Assembly (NCBI RefSeq): GCF_009650605.1
Contig: NZ_WAJT01000001.1
Span: forward strand, 558,001 to 622,000
Origin: Labrenzia sp. CE80
GTDB taxonomy: Bacteria; Pseudomonadota; Alphaproteobacteria; Rhizobiales; Stappiaceae
DNA length: 64,000 nt
Direction of reading: 5' to 3'
A model generated the notes under the pieces. It ran no database searches. It worked only from the letters and a program-made list of their open reading frames with translations, and was not told where the DNA came from. Made by a program: the position numbers and the translations under genes. Shown piece after piece: positions 24,993 to 33,074 of the stretch. Numbering within the stretch: position 1 is the stretch's first letter; the number at the start of each line of letters is the position of its first letter.

Positions 24993-25388
24993 ATGCAGGG
25001 TATCAAATGGGGCCGGTCCGCGACTTTTGCGCTTCTGCTTGTTGTCGCTTCGACGCTGTTTGCCGGCCAGGCAGCCGCGCAAAGTCAGCTGCTGGAGGTC
25101 TATTCGGCCTTTCTGGGATCTGCAGACCATTTCAATTCCAAGGGCTCGCGCTTGACGCAACCTTGGCAGATCATCCGCCAGGACCGCGCCAATTTTCACA
25201 AGTTCGGTATCCGCGATCCGGGAGATGAGGGCGATCGCTATTTTGCATCCGCTGCTAACCGAGGCCGGATGGAGCGGATGATCCTCAATGGCACCATCGA
25301 GCGCACGGCGGCCAATCGCATCGTGAACAGCAATGTCTGGATCACGGTCGAGATCTACAACGACTTCGTCAATGTGACCGTCCAATAG
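24993..25388 (+). CDS. Secreted hypothetical protein
   Basis: 131 residues from ATG 24993, supported by GGAGG seven bases upstream. A clear signal peptide (about 1-29, WGRSATFALLLVVASTLFAG, ending AAA-QSQ) precedes a mature domain of about 100 residues with FHKFGIRDPGDEGDRYF and a C-terminal beta-rich WITVEIYNDFVNVTV. No known family recognised. The frame is open upstream to 24891 but the shorter form gives the signal peptide at the start. Confidence 0.65.
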   Translation: MQGIKWGRSATFALLLVVASTLFAGQAAAQSQLLEVYSAFLGSADHFNSKGSRLTQPWQIIRQDRANFHKFGIRDPGDEGDRYFASAANRGRMERMILNGTIERTAANRIVNSNVWITVEIYNDFVNVTVQ

Positions 25389-25488
25389 TTTCCAATGCTC
25401 TCAAAGAATGAGCGTTTCGCAGACCCCAATGGGAACACCGCAGACCTTGTGTGGGCCGCGCGTTTCAAAAAGGTAGATCTGCGGGAAA

Positions 25489-25520
25489 CTCCGGCGGGCA
25501 GGAAAACCAGACCGCCGGAG
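25489..25520. terminator. Hairpin between convergent genes
   Basis: CTCCGGCGG, a 14-nt loop, CCGCCGGAG. On the minus strand it is followed by TTTCCC, 23 nt past the redoxin stop; it could serve both sides. Confidence 0.55.
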
Positions 25521-25542
25521 TAAGTGTTCAGGTCGTGGAAAA

Positions 25543-26079
25543 TCAGACAGCGCCGGTGTATTCGCCGCGTCCCGGGTAGTCGTTTGCCTTCACGAAGTCG
25601 AGGGCTCCAACCATTTCCTGAAAATGCGGGCGAACGAAAGGCATCGTCTGAAATGATGCGAAATAGAGCTCGCCATTGGAGCGAACAAGGAAAACGCCAG
25701 GTTCGGAGAAGAGGGCAGGTTCTTCGATGCCGATGGACGTGGTGCCGCGGCTCGTGGAGATGTAAAGACCCCAGTCCTTGGCAACGGTGAGTGGCACGGA
25801 GTGGCCAAAGCGCAGGTTGTCGGCACCGACCTTTTCGGCCATCTGCGCCGCACGGTCCGCATCATCCGAGGACAGGGCCACAGTCTTGACGCCGCGCTTT
25901 TCGAACTCGGGTGTTAGGCGCTCGAGTTCCTTCAGATAGGTCGCGCAGATCGGGCAATGCAGGCCGCGGTAGAACACAACAAGGGTGCCCCATTCGGCGC
26001 CGTCTTTGGCCAAATCAAAAGTGCCATGGGAAATTGTCTCGGCGGTAAGGCCCGGGACAGGCTGTCTTGGAATAAGCAT
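25543..26079 (-). CDS. AhpC/TSA-type redoxin (peroxiredoxin-like)
   Basis: 178 residues with a thioredoxin-like fold. The active-site motif is VVFYRGLHCPICATYL, a CPIC pair in place of the usual peroxiredoxin VCPTE context, followed by ALSSDDADRAAQMAEKVG. Probably a thiol oxidoreductase or peroxidase in the cytosol (no signal peptide). Divergent from an AraC regulator across a 99-bp AT-rich promoter, which suggests that regulator controls it. Confidence 0.8.
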   Translation of the reverse strand: MLIPRQPVPGLTAETISHGTFDLAKDGAEWGTLVVFYRGLHCPICATYLKELERLTPEFEKRGVKTVALSSDDADRAAQMAEKVGADNLRFGHSVPLTVAKDWGLYISTSRGTTSIGIEEPALFSEPGVFLVRSNGELYFASFQTMPFVRPHFQEMVGALDFVKANDYPGRGEYTGAV

Positions 26080-26178
26080 TTAGGTCTCCGTTCGATTTGT
26101 GCTTTTGCAAAATCTCAAGCTAGATTATAGAACTTTGAGCAATTATTCGTTCGAGATATATGATCTGGAGTTCGGTTC

Positions 26179-26982
26179 ATGAACGTTCACGCCACCAACG
26201 TCTTCGGCGGACGCCTCGACAGGCTGTCGTCTCTTATCGAGCGTTTCAGGGTTCAGGCCGACCTTGTCGCTCCTGATGAGGCTGAAGCGCGGGGTGCGAA
26301 TTTTGTCGTTATTCGGGGTGATGATGATGCGTTGCGGCTCGTGTTTGTGCCCAGTGGTTCCGGCGACTGCGCCGCTTGCGATCACCTGTCCGTTGATGAG
26401 AGTGAAACGCTGGTGGTCGCGGCGAAGATCGAGATTGCCGGTGCTGGGCATCATCTCGTGTTGGCGTTGCCCAGATGCATCTCGGTAGACCTCGTGGATG
26501 CGCCAGATCTGAGGACGGTTGTGTCCCCATTGGTCGAAGAGGTCGTTCAGCCCCGTTGCGGTGGGCAAGCGGTGTTCCACCGACTCGCCGAAGTTGTTGT
26601 AATTCGCCTGTTGCGCCACGCGCTGGAGAGTGACGCGGCTGACGTGGGGCTCCTTGCCGGTCTTTCGCACCCCAGGTTGGCAGCTGCGCTGGTGGCCATG
26701 CACGAACGTCCGGGTGTGGCTTGGAATTTGGAAAGCCTGGCTGCGGAAGCGGGCATGTCGCGCACGCAATTCGCGGTTACTTTCAAGGAAGTGCTTGGAA
26801 TGACTCCTGGTGCCTATATGTCCAACTGGCGTCTGGACATCGCAAGGGCTGAACTCGAATCAGGGGTGCAGGTCAGGGCGGTTGCGCGCATGTGCGGTTT
26901 TGCTTCGGCAGCGGCGTTTTCAAGAGCCTTCGCGCGCCGCTACGGTCATGCGCCAAAGTTGGAACGGCGAAAGGCAATCTAG
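26179..26982 (+). CDS. AraC family regulator with cupin-type sensor domain
   Basis: 267 residues. N-terminal cupin_6-like domain (about 5-160) with GDCAACDHL, where two cysteines two residues apart could respond to oxidants or metals. C-terminal double HTH (about 165-262): WNLESLAAEAGMSRTQFAVTF, then VRAVARMCGFASAAAFSRAFARRYG. Divergent from the redoxin gene, its likely target. Confidence 0.85.
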   Translation: MNVHATNVFGGRLDRLSSLIERFRVQADLVAPDEAEARGANFVVIRGDDDALRLVFVPSGSGDCAACDHLSVDESETLVVAAKIEIAGAGHHLVLALPRCISVDLVDAPDLRTVVSPLVEEVVQPRCGGQAVFHRLAEVVVIRLLRHALESDAADVGLLAGLSHPRLAAALVAMHERPGVAWNLESLAAEAGMSRTQFAVTFKEVLGMTPGAYMSNWRLDIARAELESGVQVRAVARMCGFASAAAFSRAFARRYGHAPKLERRKAI

Positions 26983-27003
26983 GTCTCGAGGCAGAGCTGA
27001 CGT

Positions 27004-27258
27004 CTACCGGTCGACCGGATTGATCCGTTCCATGGCATAAAGCTCGTCGGCCATATCATCGGCCCGGCGTGCGAAGAGAGCTGACGCGTCGCGCAGGCCC
27101 TTGTTGTAGAAAACCGTGCCAAGAGGCCCGATCAGACGGTCAAGCAGGAAACCTGCTTCCATGTTGCCGATGTCCTGATCCAGTTCGTCCCGCGTATAGT
27201 CCTGCACCAGACGGGTCAACCGCTCTCGATCTTCCTTGGACAATTCCAATTCGGCCAT
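27004..27258 (-). CDS. DUF2164 family protein
   Basis: 84 residues, acidic, beginning MAELELSKEDRERLTRLVQDY and containing DIGNMEAGFLLDRLIGPLGTVFYNKG, the DUF2164 pattern as I recall it. No signal peptide or membrane segment; function unknown. It follows purQ on the same strand after 38 bp, so it may be the last gene of the purS-peptide-purQ transcript. Confidence 0.75.
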   Translation of the reverse strand: MAELELSKEDRERLTRLVQDYTRDELDQDIGNMEAGFLLDRLIGPLGTVFYNKGLRDASALFARRADDMADELYAMERINPVDR

Positions 27259-27296
27259 TGCCGTCTCCCGATCAACGTTTGGGAAAGAACTTTGCC

Positions 27297-27965
27297 CTAG
27301 GCGGCCTTGGCGAGCAGGCTTTCAAACAAAAGCCGTCCCTCGGTTCCACCGTTGAGATCTTCAATCAGGTTTTCCGGGTGCGGCATCATGCCAAGAACAT
27401 TGCCCTTCGCATTCATCACGCCGGCAATGTCGTCGATGGATCCGTTCGGGTTGGTGCCTTCACCATAGCGGAAAACGACCTGGCCGTTGTCCTCGATCGC
27501 CTTCAGGGTGTCGGCATCGGCGAAGTAATTGCCATCATGATGTGCGACCGGACAGCGCCAGACCTGACCTTTTTTGAAGCTTGAGGAAAAGCGGGTCGCG
27601 TCGTTGACGGTCTCGAGCTTCACTTCCTTGCAGACGAAGTTGAGGCCCGCGTTGCGCATAAGGGCGCCAGGCAGGAGGCCTGCCTCGGTCAGGATCTGGA
27701 AGCCATTGCAGACGCCCAGAACGGTGACGCCCGCATTTGCCTTCTTCACCAGATCCTTGAGGATCGGGGAGCGCGCCGCGATGGCGCCGGCGCGCAGATA
27801 GTCGCCGTAGGAAAAGCCGCCGGGCACAATAACAAGGTCGGTGTCTGGAAGTTCAGATTCGGTGTGCCAGACACTTGCGGGCCGGGTGCCGGTAATGAGC
27901 TCCAGCGCGTGAAACATGTCGCGGTCGCGGTTGGAACCTGGAAAGACGATAACGGCAGTTTTCAT
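27297..27965 (-). CDS. purQ: Phosphoribosylformylglycinamidine synthase subunit PurQ
   Basis: 222 residues, class I glutamine amidotransferase. MKTAVIVFPGSNRDRDM is the PurQ N-terminus; the nucleophile is the Cys in VLGVCNGFQIL, with the His/Glu pair in MMPHPENLIE. It releases ammonia from glutamine for PurL. Preceded by the 35-aa membrane peptide and purS. Confidence 0.95.
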   Translation of the reverse strand: MKTAVIVFPGSNRDRDMFHALELITGTRPASVWHTESELPDTDLVIVPGGFSYGDYLRAGAIAARSPILKDLVKKANAGVTVLGVCNGFQILTEAGLLPGALMRNAGLNFVCKEVKLETVNDATRFSSSFKKGQVWRCPVAHHDGNYFADADTLKAIEDNGQVVFRYGEGTNPNGSIDDIAGVMNAKGNVLGMMPHPENLIEDLNGGTEGRLLFESLLAKAA

Positions 27966-27985
27966 GGAGCGATCTCCAGCTTTGG

Positions 27986-28093
27986 TCAGAGCATGACCAG
28001 GACGGTTACGAGAGCGACGAGGGCAGGGAACAGGATGAATATGGCGGCCTTGAGGGCCATGAAGCGGAGTGCGTTCTTCGCGTCGCTATCCAT
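27986..28093 (-). CDS. 35-residue small membrane protein between purS and purQ
   Basis: Starts at ATG 28093 behind AAGGACG and ends 20 bp before purQ; purS stops 25 bp before it. The peptide begins MDSDAKNALRFMALKAAIF and continues as a hydrophobic helix ending VTVLVML. From memory, a family described as a small membrane protein associated with this synthase has been named in alphaproteobacteria, which fits. Its role is unknown. Confidence 0.65.
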   Translation of the reverse strand: MDSDAKNALRFMALKAAIFILFPALVALVTVLVML

Positions 28094-28118
28094 CAACGGC
28101 GTCCTTGCCCGGTCGTCG

Positions 28119-28358
28119 TCAGTCGATTTCGATGGCGTAGTTCTCGATGACCGTGTTTGCCAAAAGTTTTTCGCACATCTGGGCGATTTCAGCCTGTGCG
28201 GCTTCCTTGTTGGTGGTGGTCAGTTCCAGGTCAAACACCTTGCCCTGACGAACCGAACCGATGTCGCCGAAACCGAGGCCGCCGAGCGCACCTTCAATGG
28301 CCTTTCCCTGAGGATCGAGAACACCGTTCTTCAAGGTGACGATGACACGTGCCTTCAT
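28119..28358 (-). CDS. purS: Phosphoribosylformylglycinamidine synthase subunit PurS
   Basis: 79 residues, full length: MKARVIVTLKNGVLDPQGKAI, GDIGSVRQGKVFDLEL and CEKLLANTVIENY are PurS hallmarks. It bridges PurL and PurQ in the synthase complex. purC upstream is separated by 161 bp with a terminator, so purS probably has its own promoter or depends on readthrough. Confidence 0.95.
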   Translation of the reverse strand: MKARVIVTLKNGVLDPQGKAIEGALGGLGFGDIGSVRQGKVFDLELTTTNKEAAQAEIAQMCEKLLANTVIENYAIEID

Positions 28359-28475
28359 GGTCTGTCTTCTCCGCTGAAAGGCCTAACCGATCAGGCCAGC
28401 GTTTCAAATTGATCTTAAGAGCCTGTTTGGCTGCTGCTTACACCAGCTTGCCGGCAATTGGAACGGTGCTGAAAG

Positions 28476-28505
28476 CAAAACCCCCGGCCTTGGTAGGTCG
28501 GGGGT
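28476..28505 (-). terminator. Terminator of purC
   Basis: On the minus strand ACCCCCG, a 12-nt loop region, CGGGGGT followed by TTTGC, starting 14 nt past the purC stop. It separates purC from purS. Confidence 0.65.
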
Positions 28506-28519
28506 GGGAATCTTTCGAG

Positions 28520-29281
28520 TTACTGAACCAGCGTCGGGCCGGAACCTGCCGGGCGGTCGTTCTCGTTGAGAATGCCCAGCCGCTTGGCGACGTCCTGATA
28601 GGCTTCCAGCATCCCGCCCATTTCACGGCGGAAGCGGTCCTTGTCCATCTTCTCGTTGGTCTTGATGTCCCAAAGACGGCAGCTGTCCGGGGAGATCTCG
28701 TCAGCAACAACGATGCGCATCATGTCGCCTTCAAACAGACGGCCGCACTCGATCTTGAAGTCGACAAGACGAATGCCGACGCCGAGGAACAATCCAGAGA
28801 GGAAATCGTTGACGCGGATGGCCAGCGCCATGATGTCGTCGAGTTCCTGAGGGGTTGCCCAGCCGAATGCCGTCACGTGTTCTTCAGCCACGATCGGGTC
28901 GTCCAGCTCGTCGTTTTTGTAATAGAACTCGATAATGGACCGCGGCAGCTGGGTGCCTTCTTCAATGCCAAGGCGCTTGGCGATGGAGCCGGCGGCCACA
29001 TTGCGCACCACCACTTCCAGCGGAATGATCTCGACTTCGCGGATCAGCTGCTCGCGCATGTTCATGCGACGGATGAAGTGGGTCGGAATGCCAATGGCGT
29101 TCAGGTTGTTGAAGACGTACTCGGAGATCCGGTTGTTCAACACGCCTTTGCCGTCGATAATCTCGTGTTTCTTGTTGTTGAAGGCAGTTGCATCGTCCTT
29201 GAAATGCTGAATCAGCGTTCCAGGCTCTGGGCCTTCATAGAGGATCTTGGCTTTGCCTTCATATATGCGACGGCGGCGATT
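28520..29281 (-). CDS. purC: Phosphoribosylaminoimidazole-succinocarboxamide synthase
   Basis: 253 residues beginning MNRRRRIYEGKAKILYEGP, the form usual in alphaproteobacteria; SAICAR synthetase motifs are IPTHFIRR, PLEVVVRNVAAGS and DEISPDSCRLWD. It joins aspartate to CAIR with ATP. ATG 29281 is chosen because it gives the conserved N-terminus; an in-frame ATG at 29317 would add twelve unconserved residues. Confidence 0.95.
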   Translation of the reverse strand, partial: NRRRRIYEGKAKILYEGPEPGTLIQHFKDDATAFNNKKHEIIDGKGVLNNRISEYVFNNLNAIGIPTHFIRRMNMREQLIREVEIIPLEVVVRNVAAGSIAKRLGIEEGTQLPRSIIEFYYKNDELDDPIVAEEHVTAFGWATPQELDDIMALAIRVNDFLSGLFLGVGIRLVDFKIECGRLFEGDMMRIVVADEISPDSCRLWDIKTNEKMDKDRFRREMGGMLEAYQDVAKRLGILNENDRPAGSGPTLVQ

Positions 29282-29317
29282 CATTGGCACATACCGTGAA
29301 TGTTTGAGAAAATCCAT

Positions 29318-29616
29318 CGAACAGGGGTCTTCCAGTTGGTCATTCGTCCCCCCGTTCGCTTTCTGCCGGGCACTGTCGACAACTTCCCGTATTCGGAGTG
29401 AGTCTTCAGCCTGCGCCCTGCGTCAGCGGCGCGGAACTTACCTGAATGCCTGGAAAAGTACAATCGGCTGAACTGTGCCAAATCGGGCAATACTCATGCT
29501 TTTGGGGCATATGGGCTTTCCCGCGTTGATTTGGTGGCGCTTGGGGGATATGGAAGAGGCAAGATCGTTCCTATATTTGGGGCGTAGAGGCTATCCGTAG
29601 TTCAGGAGACACCAGG
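29318..29616. other. Divergent promoter region purC / zeta subunit gene
   Basis: 299 bp without a credible gene. It must hold promoters for purC (minus) and the zeta gene (plus). No operator-like palindrome stood out. Confidence 0.5.
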
Positions 29617-29937
29617 ATGAGCACATTCGACAAGCGCGAAGATGGATTTGAAAGCAAGTTCGCGCATGACGAGGAGCTAAGGTTCAAGGCGACCGCACGG
29701 CGCAACAAGCTGCTCGGCTTGTGGGCTGCGGAAAAGCTTGGCCTGGAAGGCGAAGCCGCCGAGGGCTATGCCAAGGAAGTTGTTCGCTCTGATTTTGAAG
29801 AGCCGGGCGATGAAGACGTCTTCCGCAAGATTCGCGGCGATTTCGATGCCAAGAACATCGAACAGTCCGACCATCAGATCCGCCGCACCATGGACGAGCT
29901 GATGCATACTGCGGTCGAGCAGATCCAGAACGATTGA
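29617..29937 (+). CDS. F1-ATPase inhibitor zeta subunit family (DUF1476)
   Basis: 106 residues. The N-terminus MSTFDKREDGFESKFAHDEE and the following RFKATARRNKLLGLWAAEK match the alphaproteobacterial zeta subunit first described in Paracoccus denitrificans, whose N-terminal segment blocks ATP hydrolysis by F1. The rest is a helical bundle with DEDVFRKI and a C-terminal TMDELMHTAVEQIQND. Typically next to purC, as here. Strong terminator downstream. Confidence 0.88.
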   Translation: MSTFDKREDGFESKFAHDEELRFKATARRNKLLGLWAAEKLGLEGEAAEGYAKEVVRSDFEEPGDEDVFRKIRGDFDAKNIEQSDHQIRRTMDELMHTAVEQIQND

Positions 29938-29965
29938 TCACAGTCGATCGGATTGAATGCATTCT

Positions 29966-30000
29966 AAAAGGCCCCCGTGACAGCGGGGGCCTTTTTCTTT
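29966..30000 (+). terminator. Rho-independent terminator of the zeta gene
   Basis: GGCCCCCG, TGACAG loop, CGGGGGCC, then TTTTTCTTT; flanking AAAA extends the stem. May also end the convergent hydrolase gene. Confidence 0.92.
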
Positions 30001-30018
30001 GTCTGCTGCGGAAAAGCG

Positions 30019-30576
30019 TTAGCCCAGGCGCTTCATGAAGTGGGCGAAGGACATCAGGCCTTCGGGCCAGGGACCGTGGCCGCTGGCCATGTTGATATGG
30101 CCAGCTTCGCCTGCGTCCTGGATGGTGGTTCCCCACGCCTTGGCGAACGTTTCGGCACGCTCATAAGTGCAATTTTCATCTGAGCGGCTGGCAACCACAT
30201 GGGCGTGAAAAGGCAACGGAGACTGGGGCAGGGGCACAAAGGCCCCCACATCGAACTTCGGCTTGGGCTTCTTGCGCTCCAGATCCGTCGGTGCCACCAG
30301 AAACGCGCCGCGAACCTTCTCCTTCGGCAGATCGTTGACCGCGTGGGCGATCAGCGTACAGCCGAGGGAATGGCCCACAAGAACCACCGGCTTGGTTGTC
30401 TTTTCCAGCCGTGCAAGAAGGGTATCCTGCCAGATCTTCCGGTCGGGTTTGAACCAGTTCTTCTGCTCGACCACCCAGGCATTGGCCATTTTCGCCTGCC
30501 AGCGCTTCATCCAGTGCCCATCTGGCGTGTCACCATACCCAGGCACGAGAAGAATATCGGCTTCGGAAATTTTCAT
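30019..30576 (-). CDS. RBBP9/YdeN family serine hydrolase
   Basis: 185 residues, single-domain alpha/beta hydrolase. LLVPGYGDTPDGHWMKRW at the start, nucleophile in VLVGHSLGCTLIAH, a conserved SRSDENCTYERA and the catalytic histidine region GEAGHINMASGHGPWPEG. Small cytosolic hydrolases of unknown substrate. Convergent with the zeta gene. Confidence 0.88.
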   Translation of the reverse strand: MKISEADILLVPGYGDTPDGHWMKRWQAKMANAWVVEQKNWFKPDRKIWQDTLLARLEKTTKPVVLVGHSLGCTLIAHAVNDLPKEKVRGAFLVAPTDLERKKPKPKFDVGAFVPLPQSPLPFHAHVVASRSDENCTYERAETFAKAWGTTIQDAGEAGHINMASGHGPWPEGLMSFAHFMKRLG

Positions 30577-30724
30577 GGATGAGAACTTCTGGTCTGAACG
30601 AGAGTCGGGAGCTGATCCGTCTCTTGGGACGCGGCGGCTCTTTTGTCAAATCCTGTTCGTCATGGTTTCAGGGCCAGACATTCAAAGCCTGCCCTGAAAT
30701 CTGCCATGGTTTGCAATCGAACGA

Positions 30725-31195
30725 TCAGCGTCCCGCGAAGGGCGACACGCACTGACGGCGCGGGCCATTGTAGGGTTGGAAGGTGTTGTCGCTGGTCCGG
30801 TAGGAACGGTATTTGCGAGCGCACCATGCATAATGTTCTGCCGTGAAACGACCTGTCGCACGGCTCGGTGCGCGTGCTTTTGAAGGCGTTGGCTTTGCCG
30901 TCAGACCCTGACCCACGACTGCGCTGGCTGCAAAGGCTGCGAGAGGAAACCACCAGCCATTGTATTGCTTGTAGCCGGGACGTGCGTTCTTGTAGCCCTG
31001 TCGGCCGTTGTAATAGGTCTTGCCGTTGTGGGTGTAAAAGCCGTTCCGGTTCTGAACCTTGAGCAGCATCCCATCCGTGATCTGTTCCGCGTTGTACAAG
31101 CTCGTGCTGACGGGCAACGCGGAGGAGGGCGCAACTGCGGCCAGGGTGATCGCTGATGCTGCCAGGGTTGCGATGGCGGTTCGTTTCAGGGTCAT
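30725..31195 (-). CDS. BA14K family secreted protein (1)
   Basis: 156 residues from ATG 31195, with a signal peptide (TLKRTAIATLAASAITLAAV, ending SSA-LPV), a Tyr/Gly/Asn-rich middle (NGKTYYNGRQGYKN) and a hydrophobic patch WWFPLAAFAASAVVG. The C-terminal BA14K domain reads HYAWCARKYRSYRTSDNTF then GPRRQC, with a probable disulfide between its cysteines. BA14K was described in Brucella as an immunoreactive lectin-like surface protein. The frame extends upstream to 31303 without a better start. Confidence 0.82.
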   Translation of the reverse strand: MTLKRTAIATLAASAITLAAVAPSSALPVSTSLYNAEQITDGMLLKVQNRNGFYTHNGKTYYNGRQGYKNARPGYKQYNGWWFPLAAFAASAVVGQGLTAKPTPSKARAPSRATGRFTAEHYAWCARKYRSYRTSDNTFQPYNGPRRQCVSPFAGR

Positions 31196-31420
31196 GCTCG
31201 TTCTCATTCCTTCAAATCTGACCGCCTTTTCAGCGCTGCCGCTCGCGGGCGGAGAAGAGGCGTTTCCGCGGGGAGATTCAACGTGGGAGGCATAGGCATC
31301 CACAGCGCCTAAAATGAGGCGATGGTGTTTCTGAGCTTATCTCAAGGCAATGATTTAACGGGCGTTTTTAATCTTTCGATCGCCAGTTCTGCATGGCCGT
31401 CTGCATCATCCTTGGTCGTC

Positions 31421-31453
31421 ATGCAAAAGAAAAGGCCAGCGCGGTGCCGGCCT
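31421..31453 (-). terminator. Terminator of the second BA14K gene
   Basis: On the minus strand AGGCCGGC, ACCGC loop, GCTGGCCT then TTTCTTTTGC, 28 nt past the stop codon. The stem has one G-T pair. Confidence 0.7.
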
Positions 31454-31480
31454 CTTCGATGTCGGAAGTCTTGGCTTTCG

Positions 31481-31891
31481 TCAGCCCCAGAAGGGTGATC
31501 TGCAAGGCCGACGAGGCCCCTGGTATGGCTGGAAGGTGTTGTCGGCTGGCCGATAGGACCGGTATTTACGCACACACCAATCGTAATGGGCTCGGGGCAG
31601 ACCACGAACGACCGGTGGACGGTAATATCCAGGCGGTGGCGGTGGGCGGCGATAACGGGGCGGCGGCGGTGGGCGATAAAAACCCGGCGGGGGAGGACGG
31701 CGGTAACCGCCTGGAGGTGGTGGCGGGCGACGGTATTGGGCGAGCAACAGGGCTCGTTCGAATTGAGGTGATACGCTTGACGCCTTTGCGGCAAGAGCTG
31801 TGGCGGCAGGAGCTGCAGAAACACTGGCGATAAACGCCATGGTCATCGCGGCTAGGGTGAAAAGCGCCAAAACGGCGCGCTTTAAATACAT
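31481..31891 (-). CDS. BA14K family secreted protein (2), proline-rich
   Basis: 136 residues: a signal peptide (about 1-27), then repeats of RRPPPPPGGY / FYRPPPPP (about 54-95) and a C-terminal BA14K domain HYDWCVRKYRSYRPADNTF ... GPRRPC. The same C-terminal module occurs in the upstream gene, so the two are paralogues that differ in their linkers: Tyr/Gly-rich in one, polyproline in the other. Probably a surface or periplasmic protein that interacts with the envelope; the function is not established. Confidence 0.85.
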   Translation of the reverse strand: MYLKRAVLALFTLAAMTMAFIASVSAAPAATALAAKASSVSPQFERALLLAQYRRPPPPPGGYRRPPPPGFYRPPPPPRYRRPPPPPGYYRPPVVRGLPRAHYDWCVRKYRSYRPADNTFQPYQGPRRPCRSPFWG

Positions 31892-32032
31892 TTCATTTTC
31901 CTGGGTCTAAGTTGAAAAGGAATTCATTGAGCAATTCACTGGAACACGCCTCGACCGACCGTAAATTCGACGAGGAGGTTTCGCCGAAATTCGATCATTT
32001 ACGTAAAGTCACCCTCAAAAATGTTGGTGTCT

Positions 32033-32053
32033 AAAATATGTCCAACATATTTT
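32033..32053. promoter_or_regulatory. AT-rich palindrome upstream of BA14K gene 2
   Basis: AAAATATGT-CCA-ACATATTTT, a perfect 9-3-9 inverted repeat, 142 bp upstream of the BA14K start and 88 bp after the metallophosphatase stop. Either an operator or a hairpin ending the metallophosphatase transcript. The 31892-32140 gap holds nothing else clear. Confidence 0.4.
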
Positions 32054-32140
32054 CTGGCATTTCCGGAATGGTGATTTTGTTTCCTGGATTTCCTAGGCGT
32101 GTTTTGGGAGAGCTGCTAGTCGCTTGATCTCGGACCATTG

Positions 32141-32884
32141 TCAGCGGGGATAAAAGCCCGTCGACAAGGCGTGTGCCCAGCCCTCCCGGCCGTTGTTCTG
32201 CGCCTGTTTTGAGGCCGCTGCCCAGTCGTATTCGATGGCCTTATGCCGGTAGGTCCAGAGCTGACCGGTCTTTTCCAACAGGCCGTACCGGGCATGAGGA
32301 CTGCCGGCTTCCATCACGTGGTGGTTCGGCGTTTCGTCGCTGTAGGCAGGACAGCCGACGCTGCCCGGATTGAAGATGGTCTGCCCGTTCGGAAGCGCGA
32401 TCAGCCTGGGAATGTGGGTGTGGCCGCACAAAAACAGTTTAGACGTCGCGCCGTCTCCAAGACGTCCCAGGATTTCAGCAGGAGAGGAAAGCGACGCGTT
32501 CTCGCCGGTCACGGATTCCGTCAGATAGAGATCGTCTTGGTGTGGGGTTGCGTGAAAGATGGCGGCGCTTTCATCAAGGTGACAGGTGAACGGCAGCGCC
32601 GCCAGCCAGTCGATGACCGTCGAGGAAAGGACTGACTGGGTGAAGTGATCGGTTTGATTGTTTGGATGAACAGGTGGTCCAACAGCAACCCGGTCATGAT
32701 TGCCGCCGACCGTCATCCACGCCTTGTCCATCAGCAGGTGACCGGTTTCATCGGGCCAAAGCGGTCCGGAGACGCAGTCGCCCAGGTTCACGACCATGTC
32801 AGGGCTTTCGCGGGCCATATCGGCGATGACTGCTTCGAGTGCAGGAAGGTTGCCATGAATGTCTGCAAGGACGGCGATTTTCAT
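32141..32884 (-). CDS. Calcineurin-like metallophosphoesterase
   Basis: 247 residues with all metal-binding motifs: ADIHGN (DxH), NLGDCVSGP (GD), VGGNHDR (GNHD) and CGHTHIP (GHTH), then FNPGSVG. Related to the YfcE/MJ0936 phosphodiesterases. ATG 32884 gives the expected start MKIAVLADIHGN; an in-frame start at 32950 would run into repeat B. Cytosolic; substrate unknown. Confidence 0.88.
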   Translation of the reverse strand: MKIAVLADIHGNLPALEAVIADMARESPDMVVNLGDCVSGPLWPDETGHLLMDKAWMTVGGNHDRVAVGPPVHPNNQTDHFTQSVLSSTVIDWLAALPFTCHLDESAAIFHATPHQDDLYLTESVTGENASLSSPAEILGRLGDGATSKLFLCGHTHIPRLIALPNGQTIFNPGSVGCPAYSDETPNHHVMEAGSPHARYGLLEKTGQLWTYRHKAIEYDWAAASKQAQNNGREGWAHALSTGFYPR

Positions 32885-32944
32885 AAGGGCAGATCCTGGT
32901 CGCTGGTGTCGCAGAAAGTCAGATGCGTGACCCAAGCCTAGACG

Positions 32945-33018
32945 TGACAACGCCCCGCCTCAAGCACTGCGCGGTGGCAGGTTGGGACAGGGCGTCGAAC
33001 GGTCTTGAAAGCTCTCAC
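32945..33018. repeat. Repeat B, copy 1 (hairpin element 3' of the Tad-like module)
   Basis: 55-bp core matching 35940-35994 with five mismatches, then a looser match ending in TGAAAGCT. It folds as a stem of about 15 bp (GACGCCCYGTCYCAA pairing with TTGAGGCGGGGCGTT on the minus strand) around a conserved loop CCTGCCANCGCGCAG. Confidence 0.8.
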
Positions 33019-33074
33019 TCTTATTGAAACGGTATCTGTTTCGGTCAAATATCAGAGTGGGCTCATAAAGCTAT

